This document shows, one piece after another, positions 1 through 7,918 of a stretch of DNA of 38,766 bases (its first letter is position 1; every line of letters begins with the position of its first letter). A program made the translations under genes and the position numbers. The notes under the pieces were generated by a model. That model was not told the DNA's origin, searched no databases, and was given only the letters and a program-made list of their open reading frames with translations. Source of the stretch: Gammaproteobacteria bacterium (GTDB lineage Bacteria; Pseudomonadota; Gammaproteobacteria; Arenicellales; Arenicellaceae); NCBI GenBank assembly GCA_017854775.1, contig JAFMHC010000020.1, positions 1 to 38,766 of the forward strand, written 5' to 3'.

Positions 1-105
1 TGGTTTTTTAAAGATGAAGAAATGCTGCTCAATCATCCGTATTATGGTTGGAAGCAACGGGCTAATCCCTCCGATATTTGGCAGGACCCCGGTAATCGTC
101 AGTAA
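1..105 (+). CDS. 3' end of an unidentified protein (partial)
   Basis: Reading frame 1 is open from the window edge and stops at TAA 103-105, giving 34 C-terminal residues. The tail is rich in aromatic residues and Asn/Asp (it contains NHPYYGWKQRANPSDIW), has no membrane segment, and is too short for me to assign to a family. It lies 76 bp upstream of the acetyltransferase on the same strand, so both may belong to one transcription unit that continues toward the membrane aminopropyltransferase. The start and most of the gene lie outside the window. Confidence 0.6.
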   Translation, partial: WFFKDEEMLLNHPYYGWKQRANPSDIWQDPGNRQ

Positions 106-181
106 AACCCGCAAATATAAAACCCACAAATAAAAAACAAAGCATGTGAGATACCAATATGCATAAACGGGAAGAAATACA

Positions 182-1018
182 GTGACCGATCTATTACAAA
201 CAACTCAAGTACGAGCAATGTACATGAGTGACACAGGGCCAGTGATCGAAATAATTAACGATCACGATGAAGACGATGGCGAAGCCGCTGAAGCTGAGTT
301 TCAAGACGAAGGCGTTGAAGGGCAATTTGTGCTGGTCGACAACGAAACCGTGCTCGGAATCAGTGGTTATCGTGAAGTTGAAAATTGCGATGGTACTTAC
401 TATCTTTCTTGGACCTATCTAGACGAAAAATATCGTGGTCAAGGCTTAGGTAAGAAAATGCTTGGTCACGTGCTTGATCATTTGCGGGAATTGGATGCTA
501 GGAAGATATTTGTCAAAGTTTCCGACTATCAAGAAGAAGGCGTCGGTATTTATGCTGCTGCGCTCAGTATGTATAAGTCGTTTGGCTTTGAAGTAGAGGT
601 TGTTGGTGAGGATTTTTATGATCAAGGCGAGTCTCAAACGATACTCGGGCTTGAATTTAAACCGCAGTCCGATGAGATCGTTGTGGCTGACGAAAAGCCA
701 GTCATTCGCTTTAATGGCTTGTTCGAAATTGCCGAAACCGACGGCGCTTATACGTTTGAGTGGATAGTAGAGAAATCAGCGGGCTTTTTTGGCAAGCGTA
801 GCTTTAGCCCTGAAGACCTCGAGGTTGGTATTGGCTCAGTAAAAGAGCAGGGAGGTCGAAAGATCTTTTTGACTTTCCCGTCTAATTTGGTTTTAATCCA
901 TAGGCCTCTTCAGGCAGTTGGGTTCAAATACGTAGGTCAGCTCAGGGATTACTATGAAGAAGGTCTTCACGAACTGCATTTTTCGCATGACCTTGAGGGT
1001 GTTGGCGAACTCCCCTAA
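182..1018 (+). CDS. GNAT-family N-acetyltransferase with extra C-terminal domain
   Basis: This 278-residue protein carries a GNAT fold at about residues 45-160. The acetyl-CoA pyrophosphate-binding motif A reads YRGQGLGKKML (84-94), matching R/Q-x-x-G-x-G, and a motif-B-like YKSFGF follows at 131-136. The family transfers acetyl from acetyl-CoA to an amine; the substrate cannot be read from sequence. Residues 165-278 form a second, unrecognised region that is not needed for a minimal GNAT. The N-terminus is unusually acidic (DHDEDDGEAAEAEF). The start is GTG at 182, with a purine-rich GGGAAG upstream; an in-frame ATG at 218 is possible but has no ribosome binding site. It lies on the strand of a polyamine-type gene, so a polyamine substrate is a guess only. 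Confidence 0.8.
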   Translation: MTDLLQTTQVRAMYMSDTGPVIEIINDHDEDDGEAAEAEFQDEGVEGQFVLVDNETVLGISGYREVENCDGTYYLSWTYLDEKYRGQGLGKKMLGHVLDHLRELDARKIFVKVSDYQEEGVGIYAAALSMYKSFGFEVEVVGEDFYDQGESQTILGLEFKPQSDEIVVADEKPVIRFNGLFEIAETDGAYTFEWIVEKSAGFFGKRSFSPEDLEVGIGSVKEQGGRKIFLTFPSNLVLIHRPLQAVGFKYVGQLRDYYEEGLHELHFSHDLEGVGELP

Positions 1019-1094
1019 CAACTAAAGAATAACTAAAGAACAACTAAATAATAAGCAATTCGCCATTTAGACCAATCAGTCAGACTGGCGGATT
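1019..1094. other. Short AACTAAAGAA-like direct repeats and an inverted repeat
   Basis: Just after the acetyltransferase stop there are three loose copies of AACTAAAKAA about 10-11 bp apart. An inverted repeat follows: AATTCGCCA (1057-1065) pairs with TGGCGGATT (1086-1094) over 9 bp with one G-T pair. No run of T follows, so it is not a classic Rho-independent terminator. It may be an RNA-stabilising or attenuating hairpin between the two genes. Confidence 0.4.
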
Positions 1095-1156
1095 GAATAA
1101 AGCGCACAGAAGAACATTAATAAGATAAAGTTTCGATAAACCGAAACGGAGTAACC

Positions 1157-1753
1157 ATGAATAACTTGATTCGCTATGTACCCATCGCATTAATAGCTGG
1201 CTATTTTTTGTATGCCAATTTCTCTGGCCCGAGCAGTACAGATGATGAGCTTGACCTCAAGCAAGTGTTGGATGTAACGGTAGAAACCATTTACGCTTTT
1301 GAAGAAAATAACCCGCAGCTAGTTGCGGCTAACGAAGGCGATAATGAAAACGCCGCGTTTGTTAAATTCAGCGAAGACCTAACGGTTAATTACAACGCCG
1401 CGACACCGGCAATTTATAAGGAGAGAATTACCGTAGCGCCTCAGCAAGACGCCTCGCTTATTGCGTTTGTAGATGCCGATGCCAACGGTAATTTCGACAG
1501 CGGCGAAGAGGCACTTTACATGATTGAAGTTGATGGTGAGAACTCTCGTGTTATAGCTACCAGTCGCAACGGTGCGGTTAGCGATTCGCGCTTTAGCGGC
1601 GCAGGTTTACTAACCGGAATGTTGATCGGTAGTATGTTGAGCCGTCAACGTGCTTCGGGTGCAAACCCGGCGAGTAAGACAACACAGACTAGCAAGCAAG
1701 CCCAAGCTGCACGCTCTCGCGCTGGCTCAGGTAGTCATTCGCGCGGTAAATAG
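1157..1753 (+). CDS. Small membrane-anchored protein with EF-hand-like loop, unknown function
   Basis: This 198-residue protein has one N-terminal hydrophobic segment (about residues 4-22), which could be an uncleaved signal or anchor. Residues 106-117 read DADANGNFDSGE, which fits the 12-residue EF-hand loop D-x-D-x-N-G-x-(hydrophobic)-x-x-x-E closely. This suggests Ca2+ binding in the envelope. A second small-residue hydrophobic stretch (GAGLLTGMLIGSML, 148-161) resembles a glycine zipper, and the last 35 residues are basic, low-complexity Ser/Ala/Gln/Arg. The start is supported by GGAG five bases before ATG 1157. I do not recognise a named family. It is followed by a terminator and then the membrane aminopropyltransferase-like gene. 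Confidence 0.75.
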   Translation: MNNLIRYVPIALIAGYFLYANFSGPSSTDDELDLKQVLDVTVETIYAFEENNPQLVAANEGDNENAAFVKFSEDLTVNYNAATPAIYKERITVAPQQDASLIAFVDADANGNFDSGEEALYMIEVDGENSRVIATSRNGAVSDSRFSGAGLLTGMLIGSMLSRQRASGANPASKTTQTSKQAQAARSRAGSGSHSRGK

Positions 1754-1795
1754 TTTTTACTAGAATAGGCAGCTTGCGTTGCTAACGGTCTTACA

Positions 1796-1842
1796 TTTCT
1801 AAAAGGCCTTAAGTTTCTAAAGGCTTTCGTTTCTAAAGGCCT
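1796..1842. repeat. Three short direct repeats TTTCTAAAGGC
   Basis: Three near-identical copies of TTTCTAAAGGCYT start at 1796 (with one extra A), 1814 and 1830, so the period is 16-18 bp. The last copy runs into the stem of the following terminator. It looks like local slippage duplication of terminator-flanking sequence; no function is visible. Confidence 0.55.
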
Positions 1843-1871
1843 AGGCGATTGCTTAGGCCGTTTTTATTTTT
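1838..1871 (+). terminator. Rho-independent terminator after the EF-hand-like gene
   Basis: GGCCTAGGC (1838-1846), loop GATT, GCTTAGGCC (1851-1859) form a 9-bp stem with one G-T pair. GTTTTTATTTTT follows. It separates the upstream unit from the gene starting at 1900. Confidence 0.8.
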
Positions 1872-1899
1872 ACCTTGAGCATGTATTGCTCATTACACC

Positions 1900-3453
1900 A
1901 TGGGCCTTACTGTGTCTAATAACTCATCGCCAGTCTCCACGCTTAGTAGTGCTCAGGCGGGTGTGCTGCTGTTTTCGATTCTTATTGTTGCTCTGTGTGG
2001 CATCGTTTACGAACTTATCATCGGTACCGTTTCTAGCTATTTATTAGGTAATAGCGTTTATCAATTTTCGTTGACGATCGGCTTCTTTATGTTCGCTATG
2101 GGCGTAGGCTCGTGGCTTTCGAAGTTTTTTGACAAGCAGTACATTCGTAACTTTGTGACCATCGAAGTGGTAATTGCTCTAGTCGGGGGTATCAGTAGTA
2201 CTTTACTGTTTATGGCATTCCCTTTTGCTCGGCCGCTGTACGAGCTGACCATGTACACATTGATCTTAATCATTGGTGCATTGGTAGGTATGGAGATCCC
2301 AATTCTGACGGCGTTGTTATCACAAAAAAATGAAGTTCGAGACTCGATCGCCAACGTCATGTCGCTCGACTACTTGGGCGCCTTAATTGGCTCTGTTGCC
2401 TTCCCTTTATTGTTATTGCCCAGTCTTGGATTGGTTCAATCGTCGTTTGCTATCGGCTTGATTAACATTTTGGTAGCGACCATTAATGTGGTGATTTTTC
2501 GCAAGCATCTAAAGAATTTCCAGAACCTATTGTTCGCCTGCATTACCATTCTAGTGATGCTTTTTGTATTTATCGTTTATGGTACGCACATCACTCGTTT
2601 TGCTGAAAAGCAACTATACTTTGATCAGATAGTGTATTCAGAGCAGACTAAATATCAAAAATTAGTGGTTACGCGATCAGCGGCAACCAGCGATCAGCGC
2701 TTGTATATTGACGGCCATATCCAGTTTTCATCACGCGATGAGTATCGCTATCACGAGTATCTGGTTCACCCGGTATTGTCGATCCCTGGCGAGATTAAGA
2801 ATGTGTTAATTCTCGGCGGCGGAGATGGCTTAGCGGTACGTGAAATTTTAAAGCATGACAAGGTTGAGCAGATTCATTTGGTAGATATCGACCCGGAGAT
2901 GCTGCGTATCGCGTCTGAATTGCCAATGCTCAAGCGGCTGAATGAGAACAGCATGGCATCGAGCAAATTAACCACGTTCGGTGAAGATGCGTTCAGTTTT
3001 ATTAATAAGCCCGGTTTGATGTACGACCGCGTAATCATCGACATGCCAGACCCGCATAACGAGGCGATTAATAAGCTGTATTCAAGAGAGTTCTACACCA
3101 TGATTCAGCGTCGTATGGTGCCCGATGGCGTATTAGTAACGCAAAGTTCATCGCCGTTTTTCACTCGTAATGTCTACTGGTCAATTGAAAGCACCTTGTC
3201 GGCCGTGTTCGACACTACCGCGAGCTATCAGACCTCACTACCGTCGTTCGGAATCTGGGGATTTCATATGGCCCGTAACCAACGAGGCTTCCCCGAGCAA
3301 TGGGCATTCGATATCGAAACCAAATCGTTAACAGCCAGCACCATGCAAGCCGCAACCGTTTTCGGCAAAGACATCGCCAAACTAGAAGCACCGGTTAACT
3401 CAATAATGGAACCCAAGCTCTATCAGCTCTACGTAGCTGACCTGAGGCAATAA
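1900..3453 (+). CDS. Membrane protein with C-terminal spermidine-synthase-like domain
   Basis: The 517 residues split into about seven hydrophobic helices (roughly 20-42, 54-75, 88-108, 118-140, 155-178, 182-200, 208-228) and a soluble aminopropyltransferase-type domain (240-490). The domain shows the family hallmarks: LYIDGHIQFSSRDEYRYHE (268-286), the SAM-type nucleotide loop LILGGGDG (303-310), an acidic residue pair in VDID (328-331), GEDAF (361-365), and DMPDP with LYSREFY (381-399). The last corresponds to the D-x-x-D-P segment that holds the catalytic Asp in SpeE. The expected reaction is transfer of an aminopropyl group from decarboxylated SAM to putrescine or another diamine; no SAM decarboxylase gene is in the window. 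ATG 1900 lacks a clear ribosome binding site. Membrane-fused versions are common in bacteria, and their substrates are mostly untested. Confidence 0.85.
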   Translation: MGLTVSNNSSPVSTLSSAQAGVLLFSILIVALCGIVYELIIGTVSSYLLGNSVYQFSLTIGFFMFAMGVGSWLSKFFDKQYIRNFVTIEVVIALVGGISSTLLFMAFPFARPLYELTMYTLILIIGALVGMEIPILTALLSQKNEVRDSIANVMSLDYLGALIGSVAFPLLLLPSLGLVQSSFAIGLINILVATINVVIFRKHLKNFQNLLFACITILVMLFVFIVYGTHITRFAEKQLYFDQIVYSEQTKYQKLVVTRSAATSDQRLYIDGHIQFSSRDEYRYHEYLVHPVLSIPGEIKNVLILGGGDGLAVREILKHDKVEQIHLVDIDPEMLRIASELPMLKRLNENSMASSKLTTFGEDAFSFINKPGLMYDRVIIDMPDPHNEAINKLYSREFYTMIQRRMVPDGVLVTQSSSPFFTRNVYWSIESTLSAVFDTTASYQTSLPSFGIWGFHMARNQRGFPEQWAFDIETKSLTASTMQAATVFGKDIAKLEAPVNSIMEPKLYQLYVADLRQ

Positions 3454-3590
3454 CCAGGTGCAGGCTGCGAATCAGCATTAGCCTAACAAATGCCGCAGCT
3501 AAGAATCCCCAACCAGAATTTCCTCCTCAATCTAAATATCCCACAGCCAATACAGCGGACGAGGCTCAATAAAATTAAAGCTAAGAAGAA

Positions 3591-3755
3591 GCGCCCGCAG
3601 CGTAGTGTCGCGCCTGCGGCTAAATGAAAAGAACTTCAAGGCAAAGCGCCCGCGGCGTAGTGTCGCGCCTGCGGCTAAATGAAAAGAACTTCAAGGCAAA
3701 GCGCCCGCGGCGTAGTGTCGCGCCTGCGGCTAAATTAAAGAGAAGCGCCTGCGGC
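3591..3755. repeat. 55-bp tandem repeat with nested GC-rich 11-mers
   Basis: A unit beginning GCGCCCGCGGCGTAGTGTCG recurs at 3591, 3646 and 3701, exactly 55 bp apart. The third copy is cut short near 3737. Each unit holds two versions of an 11-mer, GCGCCCGCRGC and GCGCCTGCGGC. A further lone GCGCCTGCGGC at 3745 makes seven in all. The GC-rich blocks stand out from the AT-rich spacer (TAAATGAAAAGAACTTCAAG). The array fills the space between two convergent genes and stops at the TGA of the phosphoribosyltransferase gene (3756-3758). With the preceding ~140 bp, which show no feature, this accounts for the 302-bp gap. Confidence 0.9.
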
Positions 3756-4304
3756 TCAAGGTAAGAGATCGGCGATATACGGCTTACCCTCCGCCAGCTC
3801 TTCCACCGTCAAACCTTTCAGCTCATGCGGGAATACTAACCAGCTGTCGGTTTTATTAATAAAGTAATCCGGTGTTCTGTCAGTAACATTGCGACTAGGC
3901 TTGTACCAAGGGCAGGCAATTTTGATGTTGAGGGGCATGTTACGACGTGTTTTGAGTTCCAGCCTCTTAAAAATCGCATCGATGCTTCGGCCAGAGTCAA
4001 AGACATCATCTACAAGTAAAACATTATCGTCAGCATTGATATTGTCGATAATGTAATCTAAGCCATGCACCCGAACTGTTTTCTCTTGTTGATCTATACC
4101 CGTATAGGAAGACGTACGTATGGCGATATGATCAGTCTTTACGTCAACGTAATCTAAGTATTCCTGAATTGCTATTCCGACCGGCGCACCACCACGCCAA
4201 ATACCAATAATGAAATCGGGGTCGAAGTCGCTGTCATGCACTAACTTAGCTAGCTTAAATGAGTCACGAAGAAGCTCTTCGGCGGTAATAAAAACTTTTT
4301 TCAT
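3756..4304 (-). CDS. Purine phosphoribosyltransferase (hypoxanthine/xanthine/guanine type)
   Basis: This 182-residue type I phosphoribosyltransferase would convert a free 6-oxopurine and PRPP to the nucleotide in the cytoplasm. The PRPP-binding signature is VLLVDDVFDSGRSID (95-109), with the two adjacent Asp residues that contact ribose. WRGGAPVG (36-43) forms the pyrophosphate loop. The late WLVFPHE (155-161) resembles the purine-contacting WxVFPWE segment of xanthine-type enzymes. Length fits the family. It lies 107 bp downstream of a purine permease gene on the same strand, which supports a salvage role: base enters, then is trapped as nucleotide. The base preference (hypoxanthine, xanthine or guanine) cannot be settled by eye. 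Confidence 0.85.
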   Translation of the reverse strand: MKKVFITAEELLRDSFKLAKLVHDSDFDPDFIIGIWRGGAPVGIAIQEYLDYVDVKTDHIAIRTSSYTGIDQQEKTVRVHGLDYIIDNINADDNVLLVDDVFDSGRSIDAIFKRLELKTRRNMPLNIKIACPWYKPSRNVTDRTPDYFINKTDSWLVFPHELKGLTVEELAEGKPYIADLLP

Positions 4305-4411
4305 AATGATGTCTAAATAATGTTTATTAAGTATGGTGTTGGCGTGCCGAGTTGCCTAGTCGAGTCCAGAAAAGCCATGGGCACAAGAATCTTGATTATA
4401 ATTAATCATCA

Positions 4412-5707
4412 TTACAAAAAGCCAAACTTGAGCGCGAATACAACGGCAATAACATATACCGCGGCTGGGCATTCTGAGGCGCGCCCAGCAAGCAACTTTA
4501 TCAATGCATAGGAGATGAAGCCAATGCCAATGCCATCGGCGATCGAATAGCTCAATGGCATGCTTATTGCACCAACAATCGCAGGTGCGGTTTCGGTTAT
4601 GTCGTCCCAGTCTAGGTCGGCGAATGATCGAACCATTAAGCAAGCGACAAACAATAATGCCGCACCGGTAGCGAAACTAGGAATACTTTGCGCCAGAGGA
4701 GAAATAAATAGGCACAACAAAAACAAGCAACCGGTAACCACAGCGCTTAAGCCCGTACGGCCTCCAGCTTCGACACCGGCGGCGCTTTCAACGTAGCTAG
4801 TGGTTGATGAGGTGCCCAATAGTGCACCGACCGTGGTGGCGCTAGAGTCGGCCAACAAAGCTTTACCTAAACGAGGAAGCTTGCCGTTTTCATCCAGCAT
4901 ATCAGCCCTTGTTGCTACGCCAACAAGTGTGCCCGCAGTATCGAATACATCGATCAGCAATAAGGTGAGTATTACCGTAAGCATCGAAACGTTAAGAGCC
5001 CCGGCGATATCCAGTTCAAGTAGCGCGCTGGCCGATGGCGGAAGAGATACCAGGCCTTTAAATTCGGTCAAGCCCATGAGCCACGCAATTATGGTGACGC
5101 TTAACACACCAATAATCACCGCACCGGTGACTTTACGAGCGGTTAAAGCGGCGATGATCACAAATCCCAGCATCATTAATATCGGCCCAGCGCTAGCTAA
5201 GTCGCCAAAGCTAACAAGCGTTGCAGGGTTATCCACCACCACCTTGCCACCGGTGAGTGCGATGATCGCTAAAAATAATCCTATACCCGCCGCCATGCCG
5301 AGCTTCAATGACCTTGGTATTGAATTGATCAGCCATTCTCGTATCGGCAAAATACTAATAATAATAAACAGTACGCCAGAGATAAACACGGCCCCTAACG
5401 CTACTTGCCAGCTATTGCCCATGCCAATACATATGCCGAATGCGAAGAACGCGTTTTGCCCCATGCCAGGCGCCAACGCGATAGGGTAATTGGCATACAT
5501 GCCCATAATGATGCTGCCAACTGCAGCGGCAATACAGGTGGCGACAAATACGGCACCGAAATCCATACCCGCTTGAGATAATATCGACGGGTTGACGACG
5601 GTGATGTAAGCCATTGCCAGAAACGTTGTTACGCCGGCAATTACTTCAGTTTGTATCGAGCTATTATTTTGTCTAATTTTAAAGAATTCATTCAACCAAT
5701 TTTGCAT
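4412..5707 (-). CDS. NCS2-family purine permease (AzgA/PbuG type)
   Basis: This 431-residue inner-membrane transporter is hydrophobic throughout, with about 12-14 helices. It begins with the AzgA-type block FLAMAYITVVNPSIL (29-43) and ANYPIALAPGMGQNAFFAF (72-90), the signature of the adenine/guanine/hypoxanthine branch of NCS2 nucleobase:H+ symporters, rather than the UraA/UapA branch. An AAGGAGAAG ribosome binding site precedes ATG 5707 by a good distance. Neighbours on both sides act on purines: a phosphoribosyltransferase downstream and a deoxyribosyltransferase-like lipoprotein upstream. The exact base transported is inferred, not shown. Confidence 0.9.
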   Translation of the reverse strand: MQNWLNEFFKIRQNNSSIQTEVIAGVTTFLAMAYITVVNPSILSQAGMDFGAVFVATCIAAAVGSIIMGMYANYPIALAPGMGQNAFFAFGICIGMGNSWQVALGAVFISGVLFIIISILPIREWLINSIPRSLKLGMAAGIGLFLAIIALTGGKVVVDNPATLVSFGDLASAGPILMMLGFVIIAALTARKVTGAVIIGVLSVTIIAWLMGLTEFKGLVSLPPSASALLELDIAGALNVSMLTVILTLLLIDVFDTAGTLVGVATRADMLDENGKLPRLGKALLADSSATTVGALLGTSSTTSYVESAAGVEAGGRTGLSAVVTGCLFLLCLFISPLAQSIPSFATGAALLFVACLMVRSFADLDWDDITETAPAIVGAISMPLSYSIADGIGIGFISYALIKLLAGRASECPAAVYVIAVVFALKFGFL

Positions 5708-5782
5708 GTTGCTTCTCCTTGCTTAGCGGTTCGCCTGCGTGAGCCTAAGGCGTCAGTACATTATTGAGCCGCATAGATATAT

Positions 5783-6487
5783 TTAGTTTTGGCGCTTTTT
5801 AAGCATTTCAGCGATCTTCATGATGGCCGACTCAAAGTTCTGGCTGATTTTATTTTCACCGGTCTCGAGCGACCCAATCATCATTAAATTATCTTCCATC
5901 TTAAAATTTTCGATACTTTGGCCATGCACATCAAAGCCTTTTTTTTCTTTCGACAGCGGGTAATATTTGGCAACTCTATCAGCGTATAAGCCTGGTTTTT
6001 CATCGTTACCGTAAAATGGCTTTGCGTCATAATATGCGAATACAGGTTTTTTCAGGCCAGCCATATAGCCCATCTCAAACGCGGTTCCTACGTCCATACT
6101 CGGTCCTCTGAAACGAACCATGTTGGCGGTTATGAAGTCGGCTTTATCCATTAATGCAATGTTGGCGTGGTAAATTTTGATTCCGGTTTTGTAGTCTGCA
6201 GCGAAACCTTCAATCTCGTTGTCCATCGGGTATAAGCCGATCAAGGTAAACGGCCACTTATTGTCTTTATTCAAGCGAGCAATGGCGGCTTTCTTAGCAA
6301 TTCCAGCGCCGATTGGGTCAGGTAAAAATACTTCTGGACCAGCTAGATAAATATAATAGGTAGATTGGTCTACCGCCGACGTCGCGGCATGCGACTCTAC
6401 AGTAGATAATGGTGTTACTGTGCTGGCACAACCTTGGGCCAAGGCCATAATTAAGGTAATTGCGAGAAAACGCTTTAAACTAGTCAC
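5783..6487 (-). CDS. Lipoprotein with nucleoside 2-deoxyribosyltransferase domain
   Basis: The best start is GTG 6487, eight bases after GGAG; an upstream in-frame TTG at 6523 has no ribosome site. The resulting 234-residue protein starts MTSLKRFLAITLIMALAQGC, a typical lipoprotein signal with Cys20. The residue at -3 is Ala rather than Leu, which is slightly off consensus. The residue after Cys is Ala, so outer-membrane sorting would be expected. The body matches nucleoside 2-deoxyribosyltransferases: IYLAGPEVF (46-54) and RGPSMDVGTAFEMGYMAG (127-144), whose Glu138 aligns with the catalytic nucleophile. These enzymes cleave or exchange the base of 2'-deoxynucleosides and are normally cytoplasmic. 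Its place beside a purine permease suggests release of bases outside the inner membrane. Confidence 0.85.
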   Translation of the reverse strand: MTSLKRFLAITLIMALAQGCASTVTPLSTVESHAATSAVDQSTYYIYLAGPEVFLPDPIGAGIAKKAAIARLNKDNKWPFTLIGLYPMDNEIEGFAADYKTGIKIYHANIALMDKADFITANMVRFRGPSMDVGTAFEMGYMAGLKKPVFAYYDAKPFYGNDEKPGLYADRVAKYYPLSKEKKGFDVHGQSIENFKMEDNLMMIGSLETGENKISQNFESAIMKIAEMLKKRQN

Positions 6488-6617
6488 CTGAGAATCTCCA
6501 ATTGAAGTTATTTTTCTATTCAAAACCTAAACCCAGCTGAGCACAAAAATAAGTCGGGCAAGCGATAAAATGCTTATTGTTGCGCGTTTGTACTGACGGT
6601 TTGCTGAGGTCTGGGGC

Positions 6618-6623
6618 TATAAT
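6618..6623 (+). promoter_or_regulatory. Candidate -10 box of the adenine deaminase gene
   Basis: A perfect TATAAT lies 32 bp before the ATG, in the 167-bp gap between the divergent lipoprotein and deaminase genes. The best -35 is TGACGG 18 bp upstream, which is weak. Confidence 0.4.
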
Positions 6624-6654
6624 AACGATAATACGTCACTAAAGATATTTTACT

Positions 6655-7674
6655 ATGAGTCTCGAGTCACAACAGCATTTTTCTAATTGGGTCGCAAGTT
6701 TGCCGAAAGCCGAATTACACCTACATATCGACGGTAGCTTGCAAGCGCATCGGCTTTTGTCATTGGCGCGAAAGAATTCAATTGAGCTGCCATATTCGAG
6801 CGTCGAAGAAGTAGAAGCGGCCTATCAATTTGAAAATTTACAGAGTTTTTTGGATCTTTACTACCTCGGTGCCTCGGTACTTATCGATGAAGACGACTTC
6901 TATCATTTGATGATGGACTATCTGCTCAAATGTAAAGAGCAGAATATTGTTCATACTGAAATCATGGTTGAGCCGCAAACCTACGCGCCAAATGGTGTGT
7001 CATTTGCAACGATGATGTCGGGCTTTCAACGCGCAATTAGCGATGCTAGCGAGGGCTGGGGCCAGTCGGTGTTGTTGATCTTGAGTTTTTTGCGACACAT
7101 GAGTGAAGATGAATGTATTCAAGCGTTAGCAGATGCCCAGCCCTACAAAGGTTCTTTTGTCGCGATCGGTTTGGCCAGCGCTGAAAATGGCAACCCGCCT
7201 AAGAAATTTAAACGTTTGTATCAAATGGCAATCGAACAGGGTTATCGCGCCACGGCGCACGCAGGCGAAGAAGGGCCTCCGCAATATATTTGGGATTCGT
7301 TGAACGAGCTTAAGGTGGAGCGAATTGATCACGGCGTTAGATGTGTCGAAGATGAGGCCTTGTTAGCGCACTTAATAGAACAACAAATTGCCTTAACAGT
7401 TTGCCCGCTTTCCAATACTAAATTGTGTGTTTTTGATTCGATGCAGCAACATAATGTGCTCGAATTGCTAGAGCAGGGTATCGCGGTGACCATAAACTCT
7501 GATGACCCTGCGTATTTTGATGGTTATCTGAATGAGAATTTTGACGCATTGCATCAGTCGCTGGCATTGACAAAAGCCCAAGCGCTTACGCTGATTGAAA
7601 ATAGTTTCAAGGCGAGTTTCTTGACGCAGTCAGATAAAGACACGTATTTAGCTGCATTAGCTGCGCATTGCTAA
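6655..7674 (+). CDS. Adenine deaminase (adenosine deaminase family)
   Basis: This 339-residue zinc amidohydrolase has all the metal and catalytic residues: HLH in AELHLHIDG (H22, H24), HAGEEG (H202, E205), RIDHGVR (H226) and NSDDPAYF (D283, D284). The SDDPAYFxGY block, the ERIDHGVR segment and the CPLSNTKLCVF stretch (250-260) are those of the bacterial adenine deaminase branch (the Pseudomonas PA0148 and fungal Aah1 type) rather than classic adenosine deaminase. The likely reaction is therefore adenine to hypoxanthine. Automatic annotation may call it adenosine deaminase. Hypoxanthine would feed the nearby phosphoribosyltransferase. ATG 6655 has no strong ribosome binding site. It is divergent from the deoxyribosyltransferase/permease/phosphoribosyltransferase set. 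Confidence 0.88.
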   Translation: MSLESQQHFSNWVASLPKAELHLHIDGSLQAHRLLSLARKNSIELPYSSVEEVEAAYQFENLQSFLDLYYLGASVLIDEDDFYHLMMDYLLKCKEQNIVHTEIMVEPQTYAPNGVSFATMMSGFQRAISDASEGWGQSVLLILSFLRHMSEDECIQALADAQPYKGSFVAIGLASAENGNPPKKFKRLYQMAIEQGYRATAHAGEEGPPQYIWDSLNELKVERIDHGVRCVEDEALLAHLIEQQIALTVCPLSNTKLCVFDSMQQHNVLELLEQGIAVTINSDDPAYFDGYLNENFDALHQSLALTKAQALTLIENSFKASFLTQSDKDTYLAALAAHC

Positions 7675-7690
7675 ATACTGTTTAGGCAAT

Positions 7691-7716
7691 AGCCCTTTTC
7701 TAATCTGAAACGGGCT
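7691..7716 (+). terminator. Hairpin after the adenine deaminase gene
   Basis: AGCCCTTTTC, loop TAATCT, GAAACGGGCT pair over 9 of 10 positions, 17 bp after the stop. The sequence after it is TAAAAATTTAATTT rather than a pure T run, so termination strength is uncertain. Confidence 0.45.
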
Positions 7717-7761
7717 TAAAAATTTAATTTGTTGGGTGTTTGGATATAGGTGAATTAGTTC

Positions 7762-7790
7762 TTGCTATTGCCAGCGTCATTGACTATATT
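7762..7790 (+). promoter_or_regulatory. Promoter of the initiator tRNA gene
   Basis: TTGCTA (7762-7767) and TATATT (7785-7790) are 17 bp apart and followed by a GC-rich discriminator (GCGCC), as expected for a stable-RNA promoter. The tRNA begins 18 bp after the -10 box. Confidence 0.65.
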
Positions 7791-7807
7791 GCGCCTCCAC
7801 TTGATGT

Positions 7808-7884
<77 letters not shown>

Positions 7885-7889
7885 TCAAG

Positions 7890-7918
7890 AGCCCGTCTAC
7901 AAACGGGCTGAGTTTTTG
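7890..7918 (+). terminator. Rho-independent terminator of the initiator tRNA
   Basis: AGCCCGT (7890-7896), loop CTACAA, ACGGGCT (7903-7909), then GAGTTTTT. It begins 5 bp after the CCA end. Confidence 0.85.

Noticed and set aside
3591-3755. CRISPR array
   Set aside because: The 55-bp units repeat entirely, spacer-like parts included, so there are no variable spacers; no cas genes are near.
4800-5489. 229-codon open frame on the plus strand
   Set aside because: It lies antisense inside the NCS2 permease gene; its Ser/Thr/Pro/Ala/Val-rich composition is the expected mirror of codons for a hydrophobic protein.
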